Source: Selaginella moellendorffii
Taxonomy: Eukaryota > Streptophyta > Lycopodiopsida > Selaginellales > Selaginellaceae
Length of the DNA: 64,000 nt
Reading direction: 5' to 3'
Assembly (NCBI RefSeq): GCF_000143415.4
Contig: NW_003314332.1
Location: 709,863 to 773,862 of the forward strand
Shown: piece after piece, positions 41,980 to 53,390 of the stretch
Layout: each line of letters begins with the position of its first letter
How positions within the stretch are numbered: position 1 is the stretch's first letter
Program-made: the position numbers and the translations under genes
Notes under the pieces: model-generated
Database searches by the model: none
What the model was told of the DNA's origin: nothing
What the model saw: only the letters and a program-made list of their open reading frames with translations

Positions 41980-42137
41980 AACTCCCACAGCTTCTTCTTC
42001 TTCTTCTTCCACCAGTGTTCAGCGAACTACCTAAAAGTGCTTCTGGAATGAAACACTCAAAAAACAAATGCGCTGTGTGTGGAGATCGGGGGTGGGAACT
42101 TAGGAAGTCGAAGATGGTGGCGGTCTGTGCGATCAAG

Positions 42138-42602
42138 TCATGGGACTGGGAAGGATTTTCCGTGGCACATACATCGATAGGTGGAAGGGCAAGCCTCCGA
42201 GTCTCGCGACTCGAGGCACATAAAGCTGATGGTAACTCTGAGACACGGCGAGCAAGGGCCACAGGCGTGAGAGCAGTCTGGGAGCGCCGAGCCAGCCATC
42301 ATCGACAGCTCCTTGGATCTGTTCCGAGGGACCTGGGGGCAGCAATGGTCGCGTTAGAAACAGGAAAGCAGTGCTCGACCACATTCTACCTCTTCCGCGG
42401 TGCTGTTGATGGTGATTTGTGCTTGGATGGTTTTGCTCTCGTCGGGCACTGCTTGGCAATGAACGAGAAGCATGAGCTCATAGGGAACAGGAACATGAAC
42501 TTAGACAAAGAACTTACGAGGCCGATGTGTGGAAGAGAGCGGCAAGGTTGCGACGAGGACGATGAGGACGAGCAACAAGTGTAGAGGCGATGGTTGGACC
42601 AT
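42138..42602 (-). CDS. EPF1: EPIDERMAL PATTERNING FACTOR-like secreted peptide (EPF1/2 type)
   Basis: Secreted cysteine-rich signal that limits stomatal density and spacing through ERECTA-family receptors and TMM. Three exons: 42602-42518, 42448-42390 and 42332-42138. Exon 1 is a signal peptide (LLLVLIVLVATLPLSS). Exon 2 is a polar propeptide (DESKTIQAQITINSTAEE). Exon 3 holds the mature region with eight cysteines: GSALPDCSHACGPCSPC, then ISFMC, then EACPSTYRCMC, ending KSFPVP before the stop. Spacing and wording match EPF1/EPF2 better than stomagen or EPFL4-6. The exon 2 acceptor is AAGCAG, so a one-residue alternative is possible. About 112 residues; found only by joining exons, since no long single frame exists. 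Confidence 0.88.
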
Positions 42603-42957
42603 CGTCTCGCAAAACGGAAAAGCTTGCTTTGAGCGATCCAACCCTAGTCGAGCGGAAAAAGCGATGGAAAGCTTAAATACTCAAGCAAGTACATTATGCT
42701 CTTCACAGATGGGGAGCTCCCGCTATAAACGCGAGAGAATTTGTGCACAAGCGGCATAGCGGGTATCATAAACCGAAAAAGGAATCTCATTATTATTCGT
42801 TTTTATAGTGGTTACGACGAGGGAGCGTTCGTGATCTTGTTTGTCCGATTTTACTGTTTGATAGACAGTTATGTATCTGCCATGTATAAGCATTGATAAC
42901 ACAATCGCTCTCACATGAAACCAGCCAAATCATTCAATTCATCGGGACTGCTTAAAC

Positions 42958-44758
42958 TTAGATCCGGGAATGCTGTGGCGAAGAAGTGGTCACTCGCTCC
43001 TCCTCCTCGTCATTATCAGTCGTCATGCTTAATGGCTCGTACTTGGCGCCAATGGAGGAGAACTCGGGATCTTGGAGCAACTTGTTCATCAAAGCCTTGT
43101 CCAGCTGCAAGTAGACCACAAACCCATCGCCCTTGCTCGCATTTGGAAGGAAGAGCAAGAATTGCGGGACGAGCCTGGGAACCGGGGGGTTGATCCCCGC
43201 GAAGCAAGGCCCGCCATAGCCAAACTCGACGTCGTAGAGCCCCACCCTGGCGCAGCTGGAGATGGCCATAGCGCGCTCCTTGCTGGGTGGTCCTCTTCCC
43301 GCGTAGGCCACGAACGCCCGGAAGTAGGCCTCGTCGGCCCCTTTGACCGCCTCGTGGACCGGCGAGACCGAGTTGGCCAGGGGCCCGTCAACGAAGTCCG
43401 CGCGGGGCATGACCACGGCCTTTGGGAGCGCCAAGTTGCCGGCAAACGTGGCGGCGTCGAAACAGGCGCGGAAGTCGACCATGAGCACGAACTTGGCCAT
43501 GGCGTCGCTGTCGTCGAGCTTCATCACGTTGCGCACCACGAAGGCGGTGACGGCCTCGAAGGAAGTGGTGCCCGGAGGAGCCATGGCCTTGAGCTCCCGC
43601 AGTGCCTCCTTGTCGTAAACCAGCCCTTCGATGCAGGACTCGCCAAAGTCGTCCTCCACACTGGATTCGCCACTGTCGCTTGCTGGTGCTGGTGTCGAAT
43701 GACATGATTTGGTTCCGACAATGGCAGCCGGAGGAGCTGCCGATGGATTCGAGCCAGTAGAGGCGCTTGAGACGCTGGCGCCGGTGGTGGCGGCCACGAA
43801 AGCCGACCTGTCGTGGATGGGATCCTGGGACAGGGTCTTTCCTCGCGTCAGCTGTGACCACGCCTGCATGAACATGGAGACGGCGTGTGCGTCCCCGCAT
43901 TGGTGGTGGAAGCTGCAACCAAGCGCCACAGCGCCGCATCTAAAGCGCGTCACCTACACCAGCAATGCGTCAACTTAGCCTCGATCGGGAGCCGAGAGAT
44001 GGAAACTTTACCTGGACGGAGAGAGCTGCGACGGGAGGAGCATCCTCTCGAGGGACCGCATTCAATCGAGGGGCCAGCAGCCGGAGCTGCAAGCACGGCC
44101 GGCAGAAGACCGTCTTGCGCAGCTCCTCGTCCACATGAACCACTCTAAACTCGGCACCTCCGTTGTCACAGTGGAGATCCCACGACTGCGTCTCCGGGTT
44201 CTTCTTGAGCCTTCCAGCCCAGGGGTAGTACGGGACGAGCACTTTGGCCAGCGAGTGGCGGACCTTGTCCACGAACGAGTCGAAGCAGTCGGCTGAAATA
44301 GCATCGTAGATGAAGTAGACTGGTATATAGATCGGCAAGATGAACTTGTCCAGGACAGACAGCGAAATCCACCTCTCCTCTTGGGCCTCCTCCGGAACTA
44401 CAACCCAAAAGGAATCCTTCTCTTCCTCCTGCCCCTCGTCCTTGACTAGAGATCGAGCACTTTGTCTACATATCTGTATAGAATATGGAGTCATTGTATA
44501 TATCAGTCAAGTTTTGCGAACTACCTTCACGGCTGTCGAGTCTGCGGATGTAGTGCTCGGCGATACCACGGGGTTTGTGGCATGGAGTTCGGATGCATGA
44601 GGAGGAATCCTGCGAAACAATTAAAGACACGAAGACTGAGGAAAATTTCTGTGCAGCCTAGAGCCATGAAACAAGATGCTGCTTGCCATTGCCAATCATC
44701 GCAACAACAAAAGAAAAGAAGCCATGACTTGCCTCTGTTGCTGTGCTCCGGGATCCAT
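42958..44758 (-). CDS. BAHD acyltransferase
   Basis: Transfers an acyl group from a CoA thioester to an alcohol or amine of a specialised metabolite; cytosolic. Four exons: 44758-44733, 44609-44525, 44473-44012 and 43953-42958, for 522 residues. The HHQCGDA active-site motif (HXXXD) lies in exon 4 near residue 205 and the structural DVEFG motif (family DFGWG) near 440. Exon 3 gives RSLVKDE and WISLSVLDKFILPIYIPVYF, then YYPWAGRL, the usual BAHD N-lobe. The first intron has a GC donor (AGAG/GCAAGT). A start within exon 3 (44494) would give a shorter protein, but the exon 1-2 model restores the family's VK...SLVK start. Substrate unknown. A Ser/Ala-rich insertion (~residues 235-270) precedes the acidic stretch. 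Confidence 0.88.
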
Positions 44759-45726
44759 ATGGTATTCCGGTAAAACGTACAGGAGAGGCACTCCTTTTGA
44801 GAGCAGCTGCTAATCTCTTTGCACCGCTTGCACCGCCAGAATTTCACCTATTTACAAGCAATATCAGTTCGTCAATCTCATGTCTTCGTTCCAGAAAGTC
44901 AAGTACTTGGCTTTGCTGGACCCCATGAAAGGTCGCTCTTGAACACACCTTTAGCGGGACCGTCCTCCGCCCGCCGAACAAGCGAAGAATTCCTTGTGGT
45001 CTAGGACACAAGAGAGGAACACACTGTCACAAGGATAAGTATCAGCCTGAAAGCTCATTGATATCCGGCGAGCAAACTAATTCAGTCAGGTATGAGGATT
45101 AGTATCGTATCGCTTGCGTTTTCTTGTCAACCAACGGTGGCATAATCGCGGGCAATTAGTTTAGCTTCGTACACTCCACGACGACGACGCTGTGCATCTC
45201 GTGACAATTCCTGAGCAGCAGCGTGTGTGGTCCAGTCGGGTCGGGCAGCCTCCGCCAGAGACAAATCTCTCGCTTCTGTGCATACGAGCTGTTTCCATTC
45301 CAAAAGGCTACACTTTGGAGGAAAAGAAAACCATCCATAAAGAAAGCGAGAGCTCTGCCAAAGGTGAAAACAATAAACAAGAAAAGATGCCAACCGCTGG
45401 GACCAAACGTTCTTCCGGGACTTGCAAGTCTGGCCGCAAGAGAAATGAGAGTGACTCTCACAGCGAGCTCCAGGATGTACGCACGTACCCGATCAAGGCA
45501 GCCTGTTTTTATCACGGACACATGCCCATTGCTGGCATATGCAGCAAGCCACGAGGATCTATACACCGTAGCTCAACGCTAAACGTGCTTTCCATCTCGT
45601 CACCTCAACGCTGTAAGCTTGTTCCTCCCACACACACATCTCATCTCAGGGTCACACCATCACGGTCGTGGCGGAGGCAAAGACTCGGATCTCTCATCCC
45701 AGCAAAAGAGTCAGTCACAATAGTGG
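44759..45726. other. intergenic: BAHD promoter and receptor-kinase 3' flank
   Basis: Several short frames occur on both strands, but none has a recognisable domain, good splice sites or a signal peptide. I see no gene here. Confidence 0.5.
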
Positions 45727-48700
45727 CTACAAACGCCCACTGTGGCTGACGAGGGGGGTGTCGTCCGCCACCGACAGTGGCTGCGACGAGGCGCACGACT
45801 CGGCCTCGTAGCTGTAGTAGCCCCGCTCCCTCGCCGAGAGCAGCATCCGGACCACCTGACGCATGGATGGCCGCTCCAAGGGCTGGAAGTTGGTGCAAAA
45901 CAGCGCAACCTTGAGCACCAGGACCATCTCGTCTACAACCGACTGGTCGGACAGATCTAGTCGCGTGTCCAGCAGCTCCGCCGCCGAGCACTGCGTCCCT
46001 CGCCTCACCCATGTCACCAGGTCCCCGCCCAGTTCCAGCGGCTGGATGGGACGCCGCCCCGTTACCAGCTCCAGCAACACCACGCCAAAGCTGTAGATGT
46101 CACACTTCTCCGTCACGATCATCGTGTAGGCAAACTCTGGAGATCCACACCAAGTAAGTGTCACTGTTGTAGGTGTGCGTAGCTTACCGGGGGCAATGTA
46201 ACCGTATGATCCAGCCACCGCCGTCGTGGACCTCCCCTCGGGTTCGTCCAAGAGCTTGGCCAGCCCGAAGTCTCCGACGTGAGCCTCAAAGTTCTCGTCC
46301 AGCAGGATGTTGTTGGACTTGATGTCTCTATGCACCACCAGCGGCTTGCAGTCGTGATGGAGATACGCCAACCCCTCCGCGGCTCCCACGGCGATGTTGT
46401 AGCGCCGGTTCCAGTCGAGAGGGCAGTCGCTCCTGTGAAGCAGCTCACCGAGGCTGCCATTGGACATGTACTCGTAGAGCAAGAGATTGCAGCCTTGGTG
46501 GCGGCAGAAGCCCATGAGCTTGACGATGTTGCAGTGGCGGACCTGGCCCAGCGTGGACAGCTCCGTGTTGAAGCTGTTTAGAAAGCTCGAGTGGGCTCCG
46601 TCGCTCTGGGTCATGATCTTCTTCACAGCCACCACCTCGCCGGTGCCCGGCACCACCGCCTTGTACACCGTCCCGGACGCGCCACTCCCAAGCACGTAGC
46701 TCTCGGCGAAGTCGTGCGTCGCCGCCACGATGTCGGCGTACGTGAAGCTCGACTTGGCCACCTGGAACTTGTCGCTGCTGTCGCCGCCGCTGAAGTACCT
46801 GCTGCTGCTGGGATCGTCCAACGGATTGAGCGGCGTGGGCCGCCGGGAGCAAAACCAAAGGGAGCCCGCCGCGATGAACACCACCGCGCCGCCAAGGATC
46901 CCAAACACCACGCCCAGCACGAGCTTGACGGGCACCGCCTGCCTGGACGACGCTAGGATGCCCCCGCCACCACCCGGAGTGGCGGAGTTTGGACCGCTGC
47001 CCACACTGGTCTGGCACAGCTGGAACAAGGGAGCTCCACAGAGGCCACTGTTGTCCGCAAAGTTGGTGGCGTCCATGTTTGCGAAGGCCGGAGCGCCGGG
47101 CAGCGGTCCGGCGAGCTGATTGTGGGAGACGTTGAAGACGATGAGGCTGCGAAGCCTGACGAAGGAGGCCGGGATGGAGCCCGACAGCATGTTGTTGGAG
47201 AGGTAGAGGTACTCCAGGAGGATGAGGTTTCCCAGCTCCTCGGGTATGGGCCCCGAGAGATAGTTGTGGCTGAGGTTGAGCATGATCTGGAGGCTCGTCA
47301 GGTTCCCCAGCTCGGGCGGTATCAAACCAGAGAGCCTGTTTCCTCCAAGGTGGACCTCCGTCAACCTCAAGCTGCCACCCAGGGCCGCCGGAACTTGACC
47401 CTGGAGCTGGTTGTCCGACAGCCTCAATCGGTCCAGTGACTTGAGCGAGCCGATCCTGTCCGGTATGCCACCCGTGAACAGGTTCTTGCTGAGATCCAGC
47501 AGCTGCAAGTTGGTGCAGTTTGTGATGGACGCTGGAATCTCACCCGTCAGCCTGTTGCTCGAGACGTTGAGCACGACAAGCTGCGAGAGTCTGCCAATGT
47601 CCGGTGGCAGCGTTCCCATGAGATCGTTGTTGTTGAGGAGTAGCCTTGACAGGCTCGTGCTCGGCGAGGGGATCCCTCCGGTGAATCGGTTCCCATAGAG
47701 CTCCAGCGACGTGAGGTTGACGAAGCGGCTGAGCTCCACGGGTATGGTCCCTTTGAACATGTTGTCGCCGAGGCGGAGCTGGACAAGGGAGTTGCAACTC
47801 CGCACCGCCCAAGGGATCTGGCCGCTGAGCCCGTTGCTGTAGAGGTTTAGCCAGATGAGGCCACCGTTCCAGCACACGTACTTTGGTATGCCACCCACGA
47901 GATTGTTCTCGGACAAGTCGAGAACCGCCAGCCTGCTGTTCTTACCCATGAGCGGAGGGATGCTGCCCGTTATGTTGTTCTCGAAGAGATGGAAGCGCTC
48001 CAGCGTTGGGATGTCTTGCAGCACCGGCGGGATGTCTCCACTCAGGCTGTTCATCGAGAAATCCAGCACCTTGAGACGCTTGAACTGTCCAAACTCCGCG
48101 GGCACGGGTCCGCTCAGCCGGTTCTCAAACAGGTGGAGAAGCTCCAGGGTGTCGATCCTTGCGAGGTCCCCGGGTATGGCACCCGTCAGCTGATTCTCCG
48201 ATACGTCGATCTCCTTCGCCATGCTGCAGTTGCCGAGCTCCGCCGGGATGCTCCCGGTTAGCGAGTTGGAGTAGATGTAGAGGTACTCGAGGCTCGCCAA
48301 CTTTCCAAGCGAGGGCGGGATGGAGCCCTGTAGCTGGTTCTTGTAGAGGGCGAGCATGGTCAGGTTGGATAGCTGGCCCAGCTGCGGAGGGATACTCCCG
48401 GTGAGGCAGTTTTGCCAGAGGACCAAGCTTTGGAGGTTGCGCATGGAGCCAATCTGGGGAGGGATGGCGCCTGAGATGGAGTTTTGCGCGAGGCCCAGGA
48501 AGGTCATGCTGCTGCAGTTGCTGATCTCGGGAGGGATGGAGCCGGAGAAGCTGTTCTGACCGGCCCGGATGATCTCGAGGTTTTGGAGGCGGCCAAGGCT
48601 GGCGGGGATTGGGCCCGTGAGATTGTTGGTGTAGAGCACCAGCTGCTGCAACGAGGCGAGGCCTCCGAAAGAGTCGGGGATGTTGTCGGTGAGGAAATTG

Positions 48701-49176
48701 TTGTAGAGGAAGAGCTGGCGGAGGGACGCGAGAGATCCCAGCTCGGCCGGGATAGGACCCCCGAACGCGTTGCTGCTGAGGTCCAGGGTCTGGAGGCGCC
48801 TGCATCGCGACAGCTGCCAGGGGATGGATCCATGGAGCTTGTTCTTGGAGAGGACGAGCGTCTCGAGCCGGGTGAGGTTACCGATGGACGCTGGCAATGT
48901 CCCGGAGATGTTGTGAGCGTCAAGATCCAGCACCGCGACGCGGCTCGAGTTGCCGGCACAAGTGACCCCTTTCCAAGAACATACCGTGCCGTTGCCTGAC
49001 CCACTGCTATACTTACTCGCACTCGCGGATGACCAGGACCACGACCGAAGAGCGTCGCCGGGGAGCACCCAGCTGCGCTTTACCTCTGCTAGAACTGCCG
49101 CATCATCCACTTCCGGATCGCTCACCACCAAAGTCAAAAACCCCACAACCAGGATGGTGGATAGCCAGCTTCTCAT
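45727..49176 (-). CDS. leucine-rich repeat receptor-like kinase (subfamily XI type)
   Basis: Plasma-membrane receptor kinase, about 1132 residues after removing one 51-bp intron (46187-46137; exons 49176-46188 and 46136-45727). It has a signal peptide (residues 1-19, LSTILVVGFLTLVVSD), an N-terminal cap with CSWKGVTC, and roughly two dozen plant-type LRRs (LxxLxLxxNxLxGxIPxxLG). A TM segment (VKLVLGVVFGILGGAVVF) is followed by a kinase domain with VAVKKIM, an RD-type catalytic loop VVHRDIKSNNILL, GDFGLAK and, across the intron, YIAPE/FAYTMIVTEKCDIYSFG. All catalytic residues are present. It resembles the LRR-XI group that binds peptide hormones; the ligand cannot be inferred. The intron is a multiple of three and has no stop. 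Confidence 0.93.
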   Translation of the reverse strand: MRSWLSTILVVGFLTLVVSDPEVDDAAVLAEVKRSWVLPGDALRSWSWSSASASKYSSGSGNGTVCSWKGVTCAGNSSRVAVLDLDAHNISGTLPASIGNLTRLETLVLSKNKLHGSIPWQLSRCRRLQTLDLSSNAFGGPIPAELGSLASLRQLFLYNNFLTDNIPDSFGGLASLQQLVLYTNNLTGPIPASLGRLQNLEIIRAGQNSFSGSIPPEISNCSSMTFLGLAQNSISGAIPPQIGSMRNLQSLVLWQNCLTGSIPPQLGQLSNLTMLALYKNQLQGSIPPSLGKLASLEYLYIYSNSLTGSIPAELGNCSMAKEIDVSENQLTGAIPGDLARIDTLELLHLFENRLSGPVPAEFGQFKRLKVLDFSMNSLSGDIPPVLQDIPTLERFHLFENNITGSIPPLMGKNSRLAVLDLSENNLVGGIPKYVCWNGGLIWLNLYSNGLSGQIPWAVRSCNSLVQLRLGDNMFKGTIPVELSRFVNLTSLELYGNRFTGGIPSPSTSLSRLLLNNNDLMGTLPPDIGRLSQLVVLNVSSNRLTGEIPASITNCTNLQLLDLSKNLFTGGIPDRIGSLKSLDRLRLSDNQLQGQVPAALGGSLRLTEVHLGGNRLSGLIPPELGNLTSLQIMLNLSHNYLSGPIPEELGNLILLEYLYLSNNMLSGSIPASFVRLRSLIVFNVSHNQLAGPLPGAPAFANMDATNFADNSGLCGAPLFQLCQTSVGSGPNSATPGGGGGILASSRQAVPVKLVLGVVFGILGGAVVFIAAGSLWFCSRRPTPLNPLDDPSSSRYFSGGDSSDKFQVAKSSFTYADIVAATHDFAESYVLGSGASGTVYKAVVPGTGEVVAVKKIMTQSDGAHSSFLNSFNTELSTLGQVRHCNIVKLMGFCRHQGCNLLLYEYMSNGSLGELLHRSDCPLDWNRRYNIAVGAAEGLAYLHHDCKPLVVHRDIKSNNILLDENFEAHVGDFGLAKLLDEPEGRSTTAVAGSYGYIAPGKLRTPTTVTLTWCGSPEFAYTMIVTEKCDIYSFGVVLLELVTGRRPIQPLELGGDLVTWVRRGTQCSAAELLDTRLDLSDQSVVDEMVLVLKVALFCTNFQPLERPSMRQVVRMLLSARERGYYSYEAESCASSQPLSVADDTPLVSHSGRL

Positions 49177-51118
49177 CCTCCTTGGGTGGACGATCGCCAG
49201 CAGCAGGAAGAAACGAGCACGACTCCCTACAACACCACATTCTGATCCCCCCGATCGATCATCACCGCCGGATCATGAGCTGCTAGCACAAAGGGGCTTT
49301 GAGAGGCTGTCCAGTTCTAGAATCCTCAATCCTCATCCTTCCCCTGCCACTGCTCTAAATTCCCAGCGGATCCAGAGGCTCCTTCCTGCATTGCCTGATA
49401 CCCCTGGAACTAATATATACCAGCCAGCCTGAGCCACTACAAGATCGAGTGAAAACTCTTGCCTTGAGATCCTGGAGAGATGAAGAAAACAGAGGTGGGC
49501 GCAATCATTCCAGCGCCATAGCCAAGTCTAGCTAAAAGATTTACCAGCGATCTTCGAGAATCGTCCATCCTTCGCTATCCGTCCATCCCTTCCTCCGTTG
49601 TCACGCCAGAGATCTTCCTTTTCGAAACGACTGTGACAGACCTTTGCTTGTGGGCTTGTGCTCCACAAAGCGGAAAAAAAAGTAAAAAGAAGAAAGAAAT
49701 TAAAGTTCAAATTGCGGGGCATATGGAGAGAATATGCTGCCACTTGGCGGTGACGTGGACGGTTGGCTCGTGACGTGTGTCCACTAACGTTGTTGAAATA
49801 TTCGCCGGTTATGATCAAATTTGCTCGTGCCTGCTGTGACGTTATAACTGGTAGGAGGTCGGAATCAAAGCATACGAGATCGAGATCAGAGGAGAAGATG
49901 GAAGATGGAAGATGGAATCTCATGATTTATCCGCCAAATCATCTAAAAGTATCTGGTGAGGAAGAACCACCACACCCGCAACCGCGCGCGAAAATTCCTT
50001 TGATTCTGGGTGACGAGATTCCCTTGGATACCCCTGTGATTATTGGTGATGTCATGGATTTGCTAAGTCCTCGCACGTCGTGCGCAACGTTTTCCAAGCG
50101 CTGCCACATTATAATTTGTCTAGTGCTTTCCGGGTCAGCCGTGCCCATGTTCGTGAATCGTCTCCTACTTTTTTAACACACAGAAGATAAACCCCGGCTG
50201 GCTCAAACTTGTTTCCTGTCTGTGACAACTCTCTTCGGGCTTATCTAATGTTATTCCATGTCGATCTTATGTGTGGGCTCAATTTATATATGCCTTGTAT
50301 TGGACGGATCGAGTGTGGTCCAGATAGGCTTTCAGTCAAATTTTGGCACCCACGATCGTTGATGCCGTGTTGTGGCCGTTTAGACGCTAGGTAGCTTGGT
50401 ATGGCATTTCTTTATTGGTTGTTTTTCCACGTTTACTTCACCATTTCTTTTCTTTGAAATTGCAAGTGTGATGCCATGGCCAAAGTTGGAAACAGCAAGA
50501 TCACGGGACAAATGAAAAATAATAATAATTTCTGCTCCGTTGCAGCAGCAACGTGGTTTTCTTTTTTTCTTATTTATTTAAAATTCAATTGAGAAAATAG
50601 TTTAACATTGGAATATTCTAATATGTGAAGTTATGAGCCTTATTATGATCTTCAAATGTAAGTTCTCTAGTGCCATGTTCATAGAAGAGAACAGAGACTT
50701 TCTGCTCTTAATTTGCAGCATTATACAGACTAGTTATTTTTTGTTACAATAGTTAAATGACAATTTTTTATCTCACATCAACTATTACATTGGCAACTCA
50801 ATTTATTTTTTTATTGTATTTGATGACCCTAATAGGTGAAAGTGGCCACAGCCTTTTTAGCAAATGTCACCATCGGGAGAAGCTAACAAAATTAACCACC
50901 TTAGGCACCATCTTTTCCCCCAAAGCTCTCAGCTTATCACACTTAAAATGAAGCGTATAACCACACACTTGAGATTGTCAACCAGTGGGTTGATAAAGTG
51001 AAACTCTGCCAGCTCTATGACAGCCATCGGAGCCTTGTCCAGTGCTACGATCTGAAAAAGACGTCTCTTTGAATCAACAAAGAGCCATAAAGTTGTATGC
51101 TGTGAATGGATACCTTCT
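49177..51118. other. intergenic, nothing recognised
   Basis: The first ~250 bp are probably the receptor-kinase 5' UTR and promoter. The rest has only short frames without family likeness. 50.4-50.8 kb is AT-rich. Confidence 0.5.
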
Positions 51119-51738
51119 CTACCGACTGGCAACCTTCCCCAAGGCGATCGAGGAAGACATCATAGCCGGAATGAGGATCCCAACCAGCAGCCTATAGCAA
51201 AAGCCACTGGAAACTGATGACACCCTTGGCTCTGCAGTATTCGAAAGCAACCATCCAGCAGGCAAGTAGCAGCCCACATAAGCTCCAACGACTTCCTTGT
51301 TGCCACCTGTCCTGTCATCCAAGGCCAAAAAGCCCCGGAATCTGTCTACTGCCACAAACATGTCGTTGGATCTGCCGTTCAGTTCAGTGGACATGACGAA
51401 GTAGGGGCCATACTCCTTCTGTTTAAAAAAGGCCGCATAGCACTAAGCATAGCACTTACCACCAATAGATCGTATATGGACCTTGTCCCGGCTACTACAC
51501 TGGTGTCTTGCAACTTTCACAATGCTGATGAGAGGCATTTCTCTATGAGCTGCGTGAAATCCTTCCACCTGAGATCAAACAGCAACATACTCGGTAGGTC
51601 TCTGAACACAGGTACAAATGTGATGCTCGTGTGCATCAACGGGAATGGGTATGTCAGCTCAAGGAAATTATCCATGAACATCATCTGTTCGCTGGACAGT
51701 GTGAGCACACTGGCCCAATCGATTGCAATAAGGTTCAT
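51119..51738 (-). pseudogene. decayed gene sharing the 5' end of the P-loop gene
   Basis: A minus-strand frame starts at 51738 with M-N-L-I-A-I-D-W-A-S-V-L-T-L, almost the same as the first residues of the P-loop gene at 54865. It then diverges completely (MMFMDNFLELTYPFPLMHTS, LLFDLRWKDFTQLIEKCL) and stops at 51517. A second frame (51394-51119) gives FVAVDRFRGFLALDDRTGG and EVVGAYVGCYLPAGWLL. Splice signals might join them, but stops lie between. I do not recognise the body. It looks like a gene with a borrowed leader that has decayed. Confidence 0.45.
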
Positions 51739-53390
51739 TTAATCAATTCCAAATCCTCACAGAAAGCTTATTGCAGTCCACCAAAATTCTATGCATTCCA
51801 GCTAGAGATCACAAACTAGAGAAAGGAAAATGTCGTCAGAGAAGTTAAGCTCACCAGATATTACAACCAGACACCAACAGTGAGACGGGATATGCATGCA
51901 ATGAACTAGAGAAAGAAAAATGTTGTTAGAGAAATTATGCGATTATAAACAGATGCCAACATCAACCAAAGCATACGTATTACAGAGCTGGGCAGTCACT
52001 TTGCTAGTCAGCCAATTTTACCACGAACAATACACCAAACGAAAAGAACGCCACACAGCCAGACATAGAAAATAAGTATCACCCGTTCAAACAAACAAAA
52101 CACCATAAGTCAGAGACTACATGGAAGGACATCAAGTATAGAAGATCAAAATGAGGCTTTTCAACCAGCCACAGATACAGGCAGAAAACTGGGAGAGCCA
52201 CAATGTAAACATGGCCTGTGTGATGCAGCATGAAACCAACAGGAGAGCAATAGATGTAACAATGACAAAAGATCAACTACAGATCCAAAGTGACCAACTC
52301 AGAATGCATGGCTAGCATCAACCAAGAGAGCTATAGCTTCAGCGCCAATCACAAATAGACGCATGGCACAAGGGTACCAGGGATGGGGACAACAACACCA
52401 GACTACATGAAAGCAAAGAGAGCAAAGAGTACACCAACAAACAATTACAAACCTCAAAATCGCAATCAGGCAGACTACAAAATAGTGGCCAATAGCCCAA
52501 CAAGAGAACACTAACGAGGCCAGGAACAATCATAGCCACCACCAACCACACTTATCAAAGCAAATAGCACACAAAAGAGGAACATGAAGTGTGGTTCTCA
52601 ATGTTGTATTACTCTGGCTGCCACACATCGAGTATAGACAGCTCTCAGGCCCAGAGCAAAAGACTCGAGACCGAAAAGAGATGCGTTCAATCTCTCATAT
52701 ACCATGCACAGAAAATGCTTACAGGATCAATGGAGCTTGTTCTCACAAACAGAGAAAAAAAAGGGATGAAAGGCCCACCACATGCCATAGCGAGAAACTA
52801 GAACCACAAACCAAAATCATGGCTATTATGTCAGCAGGCGAGCACAAATGGCACACTATGACATACTAACAATCCAACAGCATGAGAGCAAGATCACAAT
52901 GTACTCAGATCTCATAGTACAAACGTCAACTTATAAACAAACCCCACAAGAGTATCAAGTAAATGAATGCTTACCTGGTGCAGCCTGAAGAGCGACTGCA
53001 GCACATAAAAAGTTGTCAATACAGTTTTTGATGTAGTTCAAAACTACATCAAAAAACACCAGAAAACACCAGTAAATAAGAGGTAAAAGGGATAGTAACA
53101 AAATAAAAAATAGCAAACAGCACACAACGACATAGCCAACCACAACACAACATCTTGTCGTAAACAACCGGAAAACACCTGAGTACAGGCTAATACAAAA
53201 TCATCCAGCCCAACAAGCAAAGTTCACAAGGCCACAAACAAATGCCTGATGCCATAGCCACATTAAATCAAACAACACAATGGCCTAAAACAACTAAGAG
53301 CAGACTAGCCAAAACACAAGCCACGCTATAGCCACCAAAAAACAAATAGGAACAAATTCGCCCAAACTGACAAGACTGGCCTCTCCAAGC
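51700..53390 (-). repeat. left arm of divergent inverted duplication
   Basis: Reading minus from ~53390, the sequence matches the plus strand from ~54340. Shared stretches include TGGCTATGGCATCAGGC, GTTGGGCTGGATG, GACAACTTTTTGTGTGCTGC (one mismatch), CTTCAGGCTGCACCAGGTAA and the leader that becomes the MNLIAIDWASV start. The left arm has an extra ~1.2 kb between the GCACCAG/GTAAGCAT donor-like site and the ATG, part of it (52350-52560) a further copy of the arm's own upstream sequence. Confidence 0.7.

Noticed and set aside
42230-42290. Plus-strand LRHGE motif suggesting a phosphoglycerate-mutase-like protein
   Set aside because: It is antisense to the cysteine-rich exon of the EPF gene, which explains the sequence fully.
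44527-44847. Cys-rich minus-strand frame (FWRCKRCKEISSCSQKEC) considered as a secreted peptide
   Set aside because: No signal peptide. The same stretch is better explained by the first exon of the BAHD gene in another frame plus upstream sequence.
45192-45749. 185-codon plus-strand frame
   Set aside because: It overlaps the 3' end of the receptor kinase antisense and has no recognisable motif or splice support.
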